A stretch of 64,000 nucleotides of DNA from Gammaproteobacteria bacterium (GTDB lineage: Bacteria; Pseudomonadota; Gammaproteobacteria; GCA-001735895), in assembly GCA_024225395.1 (NCBI GenBank), contig JAAEMR010000164.1:36314-100313 (forward strand), written 5' to 3'. The position numbers and the translations under genes are program-made. The notes under the pieces were generated by a model, which saw only the letters and a list, made by a program, of their open reading frames with translations, was not told where the DNA came from and searched no databases. This document shows positions 8,960 through 18,660 of the stretch, piece by piece (position 1 is the first letter of the stretch; every line of letters starts with the position of its first letter).

Positions 8960-10237
8960 ATGAAACAGGCTATTCTCAGTTTTCTATTATGCTCTTTCTT
9001 TTCGTTAGTCCAGGCTCAATCCAGCTACATCGATTCCATCATCGCCATCGTAGAAGATGATGTCATCACTAACTCGGAGCTGGGTCAGAAAGTTAACCAA
9101 ATCAGGAAAGAATTTAGCAGCAAGGGGCGCAATCTACCCTCAAACAGCTCTTTAAACTCACAAGTTTTAGAACTGCTCATCACGCAATCTATCCTTGTTC
9201 AGGAAGCCAAAAATAGAGGTGCGAATGTCACCGACACTCAACTCAATAGCACCATGCAAAACCTGGCTAAACGAAACAATAAAACACTCGCTCAGTTTCG
9301 CGATGCACTCATGGCCAACGGGCTCGAATACAATACTTTTAGAGAAGATGTTCGAAAAGAAATGATCATCAACAGTCTTAAGAGTAGCTATGCCCGGCAA
9401 AATACCGATATTTCTGATCAGGAAGTTAATGACTTTATCAGCCGAAATGGAAGTGATACCAACTCTCTGGAATACAGACTTTCGCATATTCTCATTGCAA
9501 TACCCGATGGAGCCAGCACCGACCAATTGACTCAGGCGCGACTAAAATCTGAAGAAGTTATCAGCAAATTAAATGCGGGAGAAAGTTTTTCTCAATTAGC
9601 CGCTGAGTATTCCGCTGGCAGTAATGCCATTGAAGGTGGCGATTTAGGCTGGCGTAAACTGGCAGAAATCCCCAGCCTTTTTGCTAATATTATTCATGAT
9701 ATAGAAGTAGACGAAGTCAGCAGTACATTACGTAGTGCCAGTGGCTTTCATATCGTTAAACTGACTGAAAAACGCGATAGCGAGCTGGTTATCGTGGAAC
9801 AGACTAGTGTACGCCACATACTCATTAAACCTGACAAATTAGTCAGCAATGAACAGGCTAAACAAAAATTAATCGATGTTCGTGATCAATTTTTAAGCGG
9901 TTCAGACTTTGCTGAGCTGGCAAAAGAATATTCCGATGACCCTGGTTCAAAAGGACTGGGAGGCGATCTGGGCTGGGTTGAGAAAGGCACCATGGTACCC
10001 GCTTTTGAAAAAGTGCTTATTGCCACTCCAACAGGAGAAACCAGTGAAGTTTTCCGCTCAAGATTTGGCTGGCACTTTTTACAGATACAGGATAGAAAAA
10101 AAGTTGACGAAACAGACGAAAGTAAACGTAAAAAAATTCGCGAGCAACTGCAGGCACAGAAACAGCGAGAAGTTCTAGAAGTCTGGCAAAGACGTTTACG
10201 AGACCAGGCATTTGTCAAGATTATTGACGAATCTTAA
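8960..10237 (+). CDS. surA: periplasmic chaperone / peptidyl-prolyl isomerase SurA
   Basis: A 425-residue chaperone for outer-membrane proteins, including LptD. It has a signal peptide of 19 residues (SLVQA/QSSY) and an N-terminal chaperone region (ALVEDDVIT-type segment, here AIVEDDVITNSEL). Two parvulin domains follow at about residues 172-270 (SHILIA, GGDLGWRK) and 283-382 (RHILIK, GGDLGWVEKG). A basic C-terminal helix closes the protein. Length and domain order match the family. It lies 87 bases after lptD and six bases before pdxA, forming one operon. Confidence 0.97.
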   Translation: MKQAILSFLLCSFFSLVQAQSSYIDSIIAIVEDDVITNSELGQKVNQIRKEFSSKGRNLPSNSSLNSQVLELLITQSILVQEAKNRGANVTDTQLNSTMQNLAKRNNKTLAQFRDALMANGLEYNTFREDVRKEMIINSLKSSYARQNTDISDQEVNDFISRNGSDTNSLEYRLSHILIAIPDGASTDQLTQARLKSEEVISKLNAGESFSQLAAEYSAGSNAIEGGDLGWRKLAEIPSLFANIIHDIEVDEVSSTLRSASGFHIVKLTEKRDSELVIVEQTSVRHILIKPDKLVSNEQAKQKLIDVRDQFLSGSDFAELAKEYSDDPGSKGLGGDLGWVEKGTMVPAFEKVLIATPTGETSEVFRSRFGWHFLQIQDRKKVDETDESKRKKIREQLQAQKQREVLEVWQRRLRDQAFVKIIDES

Positions 10238-10243
10238 GTAGCC

Positions 10244-11224
10244 ATGAACACAGAACCAACGATTGTCATAACCAGCGGTGAACCCGCTGGAATCGGTCCG
10301 GAGCTGATCGCTTTTATCAACAGCACTGACTTTGCAGCCCGGTTAGTAATTATTGGCGATGAAGATTTACTGTTGCTCCGTGCAAAGCAAATAAGTAAAC
10401 CACTAAATCTTCGCCCCTATCAACAACATAATAAACCTGAAGCAAATACCCTGGAAGTCATCAACGTCCCTTTATACTCGGCAGCAAAAGCAGGGGAACT
10501 GGATGTAAAAAACTCTAATTATGTGCTGAAATTACTGGATATCGCCTGTAAAGGCTGTCTAAATGGTGAATTTGATGCAATGGTAACCGCACCATTACAA
10601 AAGGACATTATCAACCGAGCAGGAATCCCTTTCACCGGTCATACAGAATACCTGGCCGGTCTATGTGACTCACCCAAACCAGTCATGCTGCTGGCAACCG
10701 ACTCTTTACGCGTAGCACTGGCAACCACTCATCTTCCATTGAGTCAGGTTCCAGCGGCCATCAATGCACAGGAATTAAGCCAGATTATCCAGATATTACA
10801 TCACGACCTGTCTACCAGGTTTGCCATCGATAACCCGCATATTAAAGTATGTGGACTAAACCCGCATGCGGGTGAAAATGGCTACCTCGGAAACGAAGAA
10901 ATAGATATTATTATCCCGGTAATTAATGACATGAAACAACAGGGAATTAATGTATCCGGCCCTTACCCTGCTGACACTGTTTTTACTCAAAAATCTTTAT
11001 ACGATTCAGATGCCATCCTGGCAATGTATCACGACCAGGGTTTACCGGTGCTAAAACATGTCGGTTTTAACCACGCTATTAACACCACACTGGGGTTGCC
11101 CATCATAAGAACATCGGTTGACCATGGCACTGCACTGCATTTGGCTGGATCAGGAAAGGCAAACCCAGATAGCCTTTTTGCAGCTATTACTTCAGCAATA
11201 ACACAAAGTAACAACCTCAGATGA
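10244..11224 (+). CDS. pdxA: 4-hydroxythreonine-4-phosphate dehydrogenase PdxA
   Basis: NAD-dependent enzyme of the DXP-dependent pyridoxal phosphate pathway. It oxidises 4-phosphohydroxy-L-threonine, and the product goes to PdxJ. Motifs present: TSGEPAGIGPEL at the N terminus, GHTEYLA with the first metal histidine, GLNPHAGENG with the second, and MYHDQGLPVLKH with the third. The end is VDHGTALHLAGSGKANPDSL. Full length at 326 residues. In many relatives ksgA follows; here it does not, and the next 160 bases contain only a short relic and then the convergent dcd. Confidence 0.97.
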   Translation: MNTEPTIVITSGEPAGIGPELIAFINSTDFAARLVIIGDEDLLLLRAKQISKPLNLRPYQQHNKPEANTLEVINVPLYSAAKAGELDVKNSNYVLKLLDIACKGCLNGEFDAMVTAPLQKDIINRAGIPFTGHTEYLAGLCDSPKPVMLLATDSLRVALATTHLPLSQVPAAINAQELSQIIQILHHDLSTRFAIDNPHIKVCGLNPHAGENGYLGNEEIDIIIPVINDMKQQGINVSGPYPADTVFTQKSLYDSDAILAMYHDQGLPVLKHVGFNHAINTTLGLPIIRTSVDHGTALHLAGSGKANPDSLFAAITSAITQSNNLR

Positions 11225-11254
11225 ATGGGTTAAATTAATGATGCACTCTTCACG

Positions 11255-11359
11255 GGGGAAAAAGCTCTGGATAAATTCAAAAGCCGGGAAGCTTTTGACT
11301 CATTAATTGGCAACACAATTAGCCAGGCATACCTGGAAATCGAACAGGCTGACTTTTAA
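11255..11359 (+). pseudogene. short orphan coding remnant after pdxA
   Basis: In one frame, bounded upstream by TAA-TGA, the sequence reads GEKALDKFKSREAFDSLIGN and continues to ADF before a stop. It is amphipathic and protein-like but has no start codon. This looks like the 3' end of a lost gene. I cannot name the family, and ordinary chance coding potential cannot be excluded for so short a piece. Confidence 0.3.
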
Positions 11360-11388
11360 CAGGACATTCCTGCTAACTGAAAAGTCAG
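11349..11388. terminator. nested hairpin at the dcd 3' end
   Basis: CTGACTTTT at 11349-11357 pairs with AAAAGTCAG at 11380-11388, enclosing a second inverted repeat CAGGA-CAT-TCCTG. The outer stem includes the dcd stop codon. It probably marks the 3' ends of both convergent transcripts (pdxA and dcd). There is no clear T run. Confidence 0.45.
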
Positions 11389-11951
11389 GCTTTAGGTAGA
11401 GTCACGCCCTGTTGTCCCTGATACTTTCCGCCACGATCTTTATAAGAAGTTTCGCAGGTTTCATCGGATTCAAAAAACAGCATTTGGGCAACGCCTTCGT
11501 TGGCATATATCTTTGCAGGCAAAGGTGAAGTGTTTGAGAATTCCAGCGTTACATGTCCTTCCCATTCGGGTTCAAGCGGAGTGACATTAACAATAATGCC
11601 ACAACGGGCATAAGTCGATTTACCCAGGCAAACCGTTAGCACACTTCTGGGAATGCGAAAATACTCAACGGTGCGAGCCAGTGCAAAAGAATTGGGGGGA
11701 ATAATGCAGACATCAGAATGCACGTCTACAAAACTGTCATCATCGAAATTTTTGGGATCGACTATTGCTGAATTGATATTGGTGAAGATTTTAAACTCGC
11801 CGGCACAACGCACATCGTAACCGTAACTGGATGTTCCATAAGAAATGATTCGACCCTGTTCGGATTCTCGAATTTGTCCGGCTTCATAAGGCTCGATCAT
11901 GCCTTCATTTTCTGCCATTCGGCGAATCCACTTGTCTGACTTAATTGCCAC
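11385..11951 (-). CDS. dcd: dCTP deaminase
   Basis: Converts dCTP to dUTP for thymidylate synthesis. The 188-residue form closely matches the Pseudomonas-type enzyme: [52 protein letters not shown], and the catalytic-site stretch [17 protein letters not shown]. It closes with the nucleotide-binding tail [18 protein letters not shown]. In relatives dcd often neighbours apbC and metG, which here sit 18 kb away. Monocistronic, convergent with pdxA. Confidence 0.97.
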   Translation of the reverse strand: MAIKSDKWIRRMAENEGMIEPYEAGQIRESEQGRIISYGTSSYGYDVRCAGEFKIFTNINSAIVDPKNFDDDSFVDVHSDVCIIPPNSFALARTVEYFRIPRSVLTVCLGKSTYARCGIIVNVTPLEPEWEGHVTLEFSNTSPLPAKIYANEGVAQMLFFESDETCETSYKDRGGKYQGQQGVTLPKA

Positions 11952-12046
11952 AATAATTACTCAATGAGAAAAAGTGCTGGAATTATACCGACAACACAAG
12001 TTACATCAATGGGCAGGCGCAGTTAGGAGGATCTTAATCTCGTTAA

Positions 12047-12569
12047 ACAAGTAACAGACTACCAGCTACCGCTGGTGCAGGTATTGAACTGGTGAGAGTC
12101 ACCGCTCAACCAGCATTGAATATGCTCGACCCATTTCTGTTACTGGACGTTTTCAGGTCAGATAATCCCGTTGATTATATCGCTGGATTTCCATCCCACC
12201 CGCACCGTGGATTTGAAACCGTGACTTACCTGTTACATGGAAAAATGAGGCACAAGGACAATGCAGGACATGAAGGCATCATTGATTCAGGAAAGCCTGC
12301 AACCGATACACAATGCTTTTATCTACGGCATTGTGGGAGAAACTGTTGTTAATGACGTTGAAACTAAGCCCCAGCCGATAAGCAAAGACCAGCTTGCCAT
12401 TTTAAGTCAGGGCAACTCCATCACTTTAACAGCAGGTTCAAGCGATAGCCGTTTTCTGTTTGTGAGTGGTAAACCGTTAAATGAGCCGGTTGCCCGGGGT
12501 GGTCCGTTCGTGATGAATACCGGGCAGGTAATTTTTAACCACCCGGTGCTCACCGCGATTACAAGGTAA
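12047..12569 (+). pseudogene. pirin-family pseudogene (internal deletion and frameshift)
   Basis: The first frame (12047-12352) reads like the pirin N-terminal cupin: ALNMLDPFLLLDVFRSDNP, GFPSHPHRGFETVTYLLHG and MRHKDNAGHEGIIDSG, with the HPH metal-ligand pattern. The expected VQWMTAGRGIIHSE segment and following ~100 residues are absent. The C-terminal cupin part resumes in another frame at about 12313 (AFIYGIVGETVV) and runs to 12569 with GGPFVMNTGQ. So the gene has lost its middle and is frameshifted. Non-functional by inference. The 3' end overlaps the convergent pmbA stop by 11 bases. Confidence 0.85.
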
Positions 12570-13911
12570 GTGCGAAAGAATTTAATAGAATTCCGGGGCA
12601 CTCGGTCATTTCGAGGCTTCGGTTTTCATAGGTTCCTACGTCAGGATTAATTTGTGCCTCGGCCGTGACAGCTTCCAGGTTATCACCAAAGAAATTATAA
12701 AAACTATCATCAAATCGCATATTCTCGATCGGACCTTTAATTTCCCCGTCTTCTACCCAGAAACAGGCATATCGAGTCATTCCGGTGATACGGCCTCCCA
12801 CGACATCACTCCAGTTCAGGTAGTGTAAATTGGAAAGATAAACACCTGTTCCAAGAGCTTGCAATACATCAGCTTCAGGCAATTCACCCACTGCCATGAC
12901 TGGAGAACGCAGATATTCAGATTCTTCTGCAAAGTTAGAATCCAGACCATATTCTTTCGCAGTGCGGGAACTGATCAGGCAACTTTTCAGTTCACCCCGT
13001 TCTATCAATTCAATACGCTGTGGCGAAACTTCTCCCTGTTCATTAAAACCAGGCACCAGCCCATTACTGAAATCTTCTGCTAAAGAAAATAAAGGGGACA
13101 GTGTAATATTTTCATTGCGCATTTTAAGAAATGCTGACTCACCAGTTTGCATTGATAACTCACTTAAACCATCCCACGAAAACATATTCAATAAATCGGC
13201 TACACCCGCAGATGCTATAAAAGTTCGATAATTACCCGGTTTAATTTTAATGGAAGGGCTATCCAGCATTTTTAGCTTCTCAATGGAGGCCAGCAATGAC
13301 TGTTCATACTCATCCTGTTTCCAGTCGGAACCTGCAAAAGTGGCTTTCACCATTTTTTCTTTAGCATTCACCAAAGAATAATCCAGTGAAAAACTGTCAG
13401 TAGCAAACCAGTGACGATTTCCTGCCGAGTTTGCATTACCCCGGTAAACCCTGCCCGATGCCCAGATACCACTCAAGTCTACCGCTTGCAAAACAGGTAG
13501 CAATTTATCAGTACTCTCATCTGCTTCAAGCATCACACCCTGTTTACTGGTATGACTGGTTTCAACACCCGCAGGTAAAACAATGTACGGATCTTCCGGT
13601 AATTGAGGCACTTCCTCTCTTAATCGATTGAGTTCACCCTGAACGGCATCAACATCAAACCCTATGTCACCAGTCAGTGTCAGGGATGCAGTTGCACGGC
13701 GATTATCAACAACCAGATCAAGGTACACTGAACAATCATTCACAAAACCTGTCTGGCGGATTCTGCCCCCATTAATTCGGGTAAACTGACTTTCTTCAGC
13801 TTGCAAAGATAAAGACAGCTGTTCTTCCGCTTCAAGAGATGAGAATATTTCACCAGCTAACTGATTAAATAATTTTTCAATTTTGCCAATCTGAGAATTA
13901 TTACTCACCAC
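12559..13911 (-). CDS. pmbA: TldE/PmbA-family partner of a metalloprotease
   Basis: Non-catalytic-type half of a TldD-TldE pair, a cytoplasmic zinc protease known for microcin B17 maturation and CcdA cleavage. It has the family domains (N-terminal ~120 residues, central domain, C-terminal barrel) but no HExxxH. I set the start at GTG 13911, because GGAGG ends six bases before it and the protein then opens VVSNNSQIGKIEKLF. A longer frame to 13953 would reach further into tldD. It overlaps the tldD stop by 11 bases, so translation is coupled. About 450 residues, the usual length. Confidence 0.88.
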   Translation of the reverse strand: MVSNNSQIGKIEKLFNQLAGEIFSSLEAEEQLSLSLQAEESQFTRINGGRIRQTGFVNDCSVYLDLVVDNRRATASLTLTGDIGFDVDAVQGELNRLREEVPQLPEDPYIVLPAGVETSHTSKQGVMLEADESTDKLLPVLQAVDLSGIWASGRVYRGNANSAGNRHWFATDSFSLDYSLVNAKEKMVKATFAGSDWKQDEYEQSLLASIEKLKMLDSPSIKIKPGNYRTFIASAGVADLLNMFSWDGLSELSMQTGESAFLKMRNENITLSPLFSLAEDFSNGLVPGFNEQGEVSPQRIELIERGELKSCLISSRTAKEYGLDSNFAEESEYLRSPVMAVGELPEADVLQALGTGVYLSNLHYLNWSDVVGGRITGMTRYACFWVEDGEIKGPIENMRFDDSFYNFFGDNLEAVTAEAQINPDVGTYENRSLEMTECPGILLNSFALTL

Positions 13912-15331
13912 CAAATACCTCCACGTTAGAAAATAAACAGGGAGGTGATGCATGACCTACACGGATCACCTGATTGGGCTCCCCCTTTCCACAGTTGGGT
14001 GTACCATAAATTTCAAATGAATCTCTATCACCCACTGCCTTCAGGTTATTCCAGAAGCTATTTGATATGCCCCGGTAATTTGGATTTCTGAGCGTTTTGG
14101 TTATCTTCCCATTCTCTATTAATTTGGCATATTCACAGCCAAACTGAAATTTATTGCGATAATCGTCAATCGACCAGGAACGGTTAGAGTGCATATAGAC
14201 CCCATTTTCAACTGAGCTTATTAAGTCATCAACGGGAGTATCACCGGGTTCGAGGTTTAAATTAGCCATTCGATCAATAGGCGCTCGATTCCAGCTACTG
14301 GCTCTGAAATTTGCCACGCCGGGCACATCCGAACGAATCTGACTTTCAATCCCACCCAGACCCCTTTGCAAAATTCCTTCTTTAATAATGTATTCACGCT
14401 CGGCTTTCGCCCCACCATCATCAAACCGGTAGGAAGCCAGTTCATGGGGTACACCAGGATCAAAAGTAATATTCATTAGATCAGATCCATAGCGGAGTTT
14501 TCCAAAATCATTCAGTCGTACAAAACTCCAGCCAGCATAATTTCGCTCATCACCTAAAATACGGTCAATCTCCAGCGGGTGCCCTACGCTTTCATGAATT
14601 TGCAACATCATTTGATCGGGTGCCAGTATTAAATCCATCGTCCCATCAGGACAATCTTCAGCGCTGAGCAATTCCACGGCTTCTTCTCCCACGCGCCGGC
14701 TGTCACTCATCATTCGGTTTTCATCCAGTGATTCCATTCCAATCTGCCAGCTTCTGGCACGCATTCCACTATCCGAACGTTTTTGAACAACGGGGCCATC
14801 CTGTGCAACTGCCATCGACCCTGTGGTAACCATTAAAAATTGCTGCTCTATGTTGCTGCCATTACTGGATACAAATAATTGTTCACTATTGACAATACGG
14901 GCCAGAGCATTCGTGGAGACAATTTTTTCAGATACTTTTAATGTTTCGCAGGAACGGATCAATAACTCATTTATTTCGCCCGCAGAAATTGAACTCTCAA
15001 TTTGCTGGTGAGGAGAATTAAAATTACCCGTTGCTACAGGACGAGCTGCAGAAGTGAATTGATGAATACTGTAGGGTGCCGCCGCCCTGGCCATGTTAAC
15101 CGCTATTTCAGCCGCAGACTGTACACTTCGAATATCCACATTACTGCTCGCTGCATACGCAAACTGTCCGTCAACAAGAACTTCCACCATAATGCCGTTA
15201 CTTCTGGAGCGGTCATTGGCCTGAGGTTTGCCATCACGTACCCATCGAAGAGTTGTACTTTCGTCAACATGACGTAACCCAACCCAGTCAGCTTTAACAT
15301 CGAGCTGATCCAGTAATTTTGTTAAATTCAT
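13901..15331 (-). CDS. tldD: TldD-family zinc metalloprotease (divergent type)
   Basis: A 476-residue TldD homologue. The zinc motif HESVGH (consensus HExxxH) occurs at about residue 248 within LQIHESVGHPLEIDRI. The third-ligand cysteine is probably that of GTPNCGKGEPNQ near the C terminus. Its wording differs from the canonical enterobacterial TldD (HEAVGHGLEGD), so this pair may belong to the paralogous TldD/PmbA branch rather than the classical orthologue. It is followed by pmbA with overlapping ends, so the two subunits are likely made together. Confidence 0.88.
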   Translation of the reverse strand: MNLTKLLDQLDVKADWVGLRHVDESTTLRWVRDGKPQANDRSRSNGIMVEVLVDGQFAYAASSNVDIRSVQSAAEIAVNMARAAAPYSIHQFTSAARPVATGNFNSPHQQIESSISAGEINELLIRSCETLKVSEKIVSTNALARIVNSEQLFVSSNGSNIEQQFLMVTTGSMAVAQDGPVVQKRSDSGMRARSWQIGMESLDENRMMSDSRRVGEEAVELLSAEDCPDGTMDLILAPDQMMLQIHESVGHPLEIDRILGDERNYAGWSFVRLNDFGKLRYGSDLMNITFDPGVPHELASYRFDDGGAKAEREYIIKEGILQRGLGGIESQIRSDVPGVANFRASSWNRAPIDRMANLNLEPGDTPVDDLISSVENGVYMHSNRSWSIDDYRNKFQFGCEYAKLIENGKITKTLRNPNYRGISNSFWNNLKAVGDRDSFEIYGTPNCGKGEPNQVIRVGHASPPCLFSNVEVFGGE

Positions 15332-15478
15332 GATTTACTCTGTAATTATTTTTTATGATTTATTGGGCTAAATCATATGTCAGATCAGGACGACCTGATA
15401 ATACCCAACAAATATATAGACATTATTAATATTGATGTATCCGGCGGATTGTTAGAAGTAACCAGTAAATTTTTAGTT

Positions 15479-16612
15479 TTAAGTTTTACAGGCTTTTAAA
15501 ATGACAAATTTCTTATTAGATGCAACCAGTTCAACAGCGTCAAACCAGTTTTGTAATTTTTTATGGTACGCCAGGTGGCGATTTCCTATCACCCATAATT
15601 CTCCACCCGATTTCAGTACTCTGGCAGAATCCCTGAACATTGAAATAGCGATCGAATCACCCACAGCCTGCTGCTGATGAAAAGGCGGGTTACATAAAAT
15701 GAGATCACTGGAATCATCATCAAAACCGGTTAATCCATCGCTGACATGAAAGCTCGCCGAATCAGGTTCAGCGTTCAGTTGCTGAAAATTTATTCTGGCG
15801 GACTCCACGGCCATGTAAGATTCATCAACGAAATGTAATACAGCCTGGTTATTCTGACTAGCTGCCATTAAACCTAATACTCCATTGCCACAACCCAGAT
15901 CAATAATGTCTCCGCTACCTTCAGTTTCGGGTAAATTCTGTAATAGAAAACGCGATCCTATATCCAGCTTTTCGCGTGAAAATACATTCGCGTGATTGAT
16001 CAATGAATAATCTGTGCCTTCAAGTTTCCAGCTGACCGGATATGGATTTTTTGGTCGTTTTAAATTCGTATCAACCGTGACATGAATAAGCTTGGCTTTT
16101 TTTACCGCCCGTGAAGTTTTGGTCGGCCCTATTATTCTTTCCAGAATTTTCCATACGGCTGCCGGCATCGACCTGGCCATTCCGGCCACCAGCATGCAAC
16201 TTTCTGTGGTCAGCAGAGGTTTCAGCCTGATCAGTTGATCCTCAAATAGCGCCAGTGTTTTAGGTACCTTGATTAACACCAGGTTAACCGGTTGCTTCGG
16301 CACAAAAATGCTTTCAAGGTAGCTGACATCGGACTGTTTAAAATCATTTTCCCTGAGATTCTCCTGCGTGGCTTTATGCGCCACCAGTGAGTCAGACCAG
16401 TTGACCGGGCGAAATTTATGCAATGCCACCGATAAAGCACCGAATTGATCATTACAAATTACCGGGTTGATGACAGAATATGACTCATCCTTCAATGTAT
16501 TTAGTATATATTCATCGGCAGCATCCCAGGCTCGTAATAATTCGCGGGGGCGTTTGGGTAAACGATTAAGTTCTATCTGGCCAAAGGCAGAATTGAATAG
16601 GGTATCAGTCAT
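15479..16612 (-). CDS. rlmG: 23S rRNA (guanine1835-N2)-methyltransferase RlmG
   Basis: A 377-residue SAM-dependent methyltransferase of the RlmG/RsmC type. The N-terminal half is the degenerate duplicated domain. The catalytic half has the SAM motif IDLGCGNGVLGL and the guanine-N2 signature LILCNPPFH. It ends with SGGELWVIGNRHLAYHKKL, typical of RlmG (YgjO). It lies 28 bases after the last V-ATPase gene in the same direction, so it may be read from that transcript, although its function is unrelated. Confidence 0.9.
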   Translation of the reverse strand: MTDTLFNSAFGQIELNRLPKRPRELLRAWDAADEYILNTLKDESYSVINPVICNDQFGALSVALHKFRPVNWSDSLVAHKATQENLRENDFKQSDVSYLESIFVPKQPVNLVLIKVPKTLALFEDQLIRLKPLLTTESCMLVAGMARSMPAAVWKILERIIGPTKTSRAVKKAKLIHVTVDTNLKRPKNPYPVSWKLEGTDYSLINHANVFSREKLDIGSRFLLQNLPETEGSGDIIDLGCGNGVLGLMAASQNNQAVLHFVDESYMAVESARINFQQLNAEPDSASFHVSDGLTGFDDDSSDLILCNPPFHQQQAVGDSIAISMFRDSARVLKSGGELWVIGNRHLAYHKKLQNWFDAVELVASNKKFVILKACKT

Positions 16613-16640
16613 TTTCAGGTTATCTCAGCAACTGAGGAAA

Positions 16641-17258
16641 CTACACTGAAGATCGAGACAGAACCTTAAGCTGAAACAGGTTATTGCGCTCTTCTTCTTC
16701 CAGGCTAGATTCGACATATTTAATGGTCCGTTCAAAACGGGGGATCACATTATACTTCAGAGCGTTAACCCGTTTCTGAGTTTTTCGCTGTTCTTCCAGT
16801 AATCGTCCTAAGGCTGTTTCAACTTCGGCAAGATTCGCCGCTTTAACCAGCATATCGGCAAAACTGGATCTCGTTTCATCAAGACTCGCATCAGTCCCCA
16901 GAATGCCCACCGGTTGCAACGGCAATTTGTGTATTTCTACCGATGGATATTGCACACTCATATTGCTTCTCGGCAGCACTTTTGCTTCGATCGCTACAGG
17001 CATTCCAACCGATAATTGCTGCAACCTGAAGCTGCCCATTCTCATTTGTAAAATACTTAACCAGCGATAAGCGACTGACATAGTTTCACGGGTAGATTTA
17101 TTCAGCTGACGATATTCCTTTAATTTTTCATACACCAGTCGGGTCAATAACTCCCGCTTACGCTCGAGTAAGCGGTAACCCTCGTTTAAAAAAAGCAGCC
17201 TGCGCTTCAAGTCCAGTAATGAACTTTTAGTCGGCGGAACATTTAACTTCTGCTGCAT
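16641..17258 (-). CDS. atpD: V/A-type ATP synthase subunit D (central stalk)
   Basis: A 205-residue rotor-axle subunit, almost entirely helical coiled coil. It shows the family opening NVPPTKSSLLDLKRRLLFLNEGYRLLERKRELL and the closing helix RVNALKYNVIPRFERTIKYV, split by a short head domain. It sits in the centre of the A3B3 ring and connects to subunits F and C. Last V-ATPase gene of the operon, 19 bases after subunit B. Confidence 0.93.
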   Translation of the reverse strand: MQQKLNVPPTKSSLLDLKRRLLFLNEGYRLLERKRELLTRLVYEKLKEYRQLNKSTRETMSVAYRWLSILQMRMGSFRLQQLSVGMPVAIEAKVLPRSNMSVQYPSVEIHKLPLQPVGILGTDASLDETRSSFADMLVKAANLAEVETALGRLLEEQRKTQKRVNALKYNVIPRFERTIKYVESSLEEEERNNLFQLKVLSRSSV

Positions 17259-17277
17259 GTTAGTCTAACCTCCTGGA

Positions 17278-18660
17278 CTAGGAACCATCCCAACTGTGAT
17301 ATTTTTGTAAATCCTCTTCAGATACTCTGCTTAGCACTTCCGGTGGTAATAACGATAATAACTCCCAGGCCAGATCCAGGGTTTCAATAACACTACGATC
17401 ATCGTCGCTTCCCTGTTTCACAAAATCATTTTCAAAGCGATCGGCAAATTCCAGGTAACGACGATCACCACTCGATAATTCCTCAGCGCCAATGATTGAC
17501 GCCAGGTTTCTTGAATCCATCGCACGTGAATAAGCAGCATAAAGTTGACTGGCAACACGGGCATGATCCTCCCGCGTATCATCTTTGCCGATACCATCTT
17601 TCATCAAGCGGGATAATGAAGGTGGAACATTCACCGGCGGGTACACCGACTTACTGTGCAACTCACGACTCAACACAATTTGACCCTCTGTGATGTAACC
17701 GGTCAAATCAGGAATCGGGTGTGTAATATCATCACTCGGCATAGACAAAACTGGAATCATGGTGATGGAGCCATGCCGGTCATGCAAACGACCCGCGCGT
17801 TCATATATTTCTGCCAAATCTGAATACAGATAGCCGGGGTAACCTTTACGTGAAGGAACATCACCTTTTTCAGTGGCAATTTCACGTAACGCTTCTGCAT
17901 AATTTGTCATGTCGGTAATCACTACTAACACGTGATGATCCTGCTCATACGCCAGATATTCAGCAGCGGTCAGTGCGGTTCTTGGCAGTATTAATCGCTC
18001 CATCGGAGGATCATTGGCCAGATTCATGAACATCACCACATTTTGCAGTACACCACTGGATTCGAACTCTTCCTCAAAAAAACGGGCATCGGAATAGGAC
18101 ACGCCCATTGCGGCAAAAACAATGACAAAATTTGACACATCACCGGGTAATTTAGCCTGCCTTACTATTTGTGCAACCAGTCGATTATGCGGTAGACCGG
18201 AACCAGAAAATATGGGTAGTTTCTGACCACGAACCAGCGAGTTAAGGCCATCAATGGTAGAAATGCCTGTCTGTATAAATTCCCGCGGATAAGAGCGGGC
18301 AACAGGATTAACCGGCAAACCATTTACGTTATGGCGCACATTAGAAATTATCGGTGGACGCCCATCACGCGGGTCACCGATACCATTAAAATTCCTGCCC
18401 AGCATATCGGGAGAAAGTGATAATTCAAAAGGTTCATCCAGAAATCGTACCCAGGTATTTTCCAGATCCAGATTATTGGTACCTTCAAACACCTGAACCA
18501 GAACCACATCGGCAGAACTTCTAATAACCTGCCCGTTTCGTTTTTGTCCCTGCCTGTCACGAATGACTACTCGATCACCATAAGCTATATCTTTGACCCC
18601 TTTCAGGAACATCAACGCGCCATGAATAGAACTTACCTTGCGATATTCGAGGTCGCTCAC
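17278..18660 (-). CDS. atpB: V/A-type ATP synthase subunit B (non-catalytic)
   Basis: A 460-residue regulatory nucleotide-binding subunit. The family signatures are LPIFSGSGLPHNRLVAQI (a P-loop position lacking the catalytic lysine), VVITDMTNYAEALREIA, and GYPGYLYSDLAEIYERAG. It starts with GTG, and GTGA overlaps the subunit A stop by four bases. Full length. Alternates with three A subunits in the headpiece. Confidence 0.95.
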   Translation of the reverse strand: MSDLEYRKVSSIHGALMFLKGVKDIAYGDRVVIRDRQGQKRNGQVIRSSADVVLVQVFEGTNNLDLENTWVRFLDEPFELSLSPDMLGRNFNGIGDPRDGRPPIISNVRHNVNGLPVNPVARSYPREFIQTGISTIDGLNSLVRGQKLPIFSGSGLPHNRLVAQIVRQAKLPGDVSNFVIVFAAMGVSYSDARFFEEEFESSGVLQNVVMFMNLANDPPMERLILPRTALTAAEYLAYEQDHHVLVVITDMTNYAEALREIATEKGDVPSRKGYPGYLYSDLAEIYERAGRLHDRHGSITMIPVLSMPSDDITHPIPDLTGYITEGQIVLSRELHSKSVYPPVNVPPSLSRLMKDGIGKDDTREDHARVASQLYAAYSRAMDSRNLASIIGAEELSSGDRRYLEFADRFENDFVKQGSDDDRSVIETLDLAWELLSLLPPEVLSRVSEEDLQKYHSWDGS

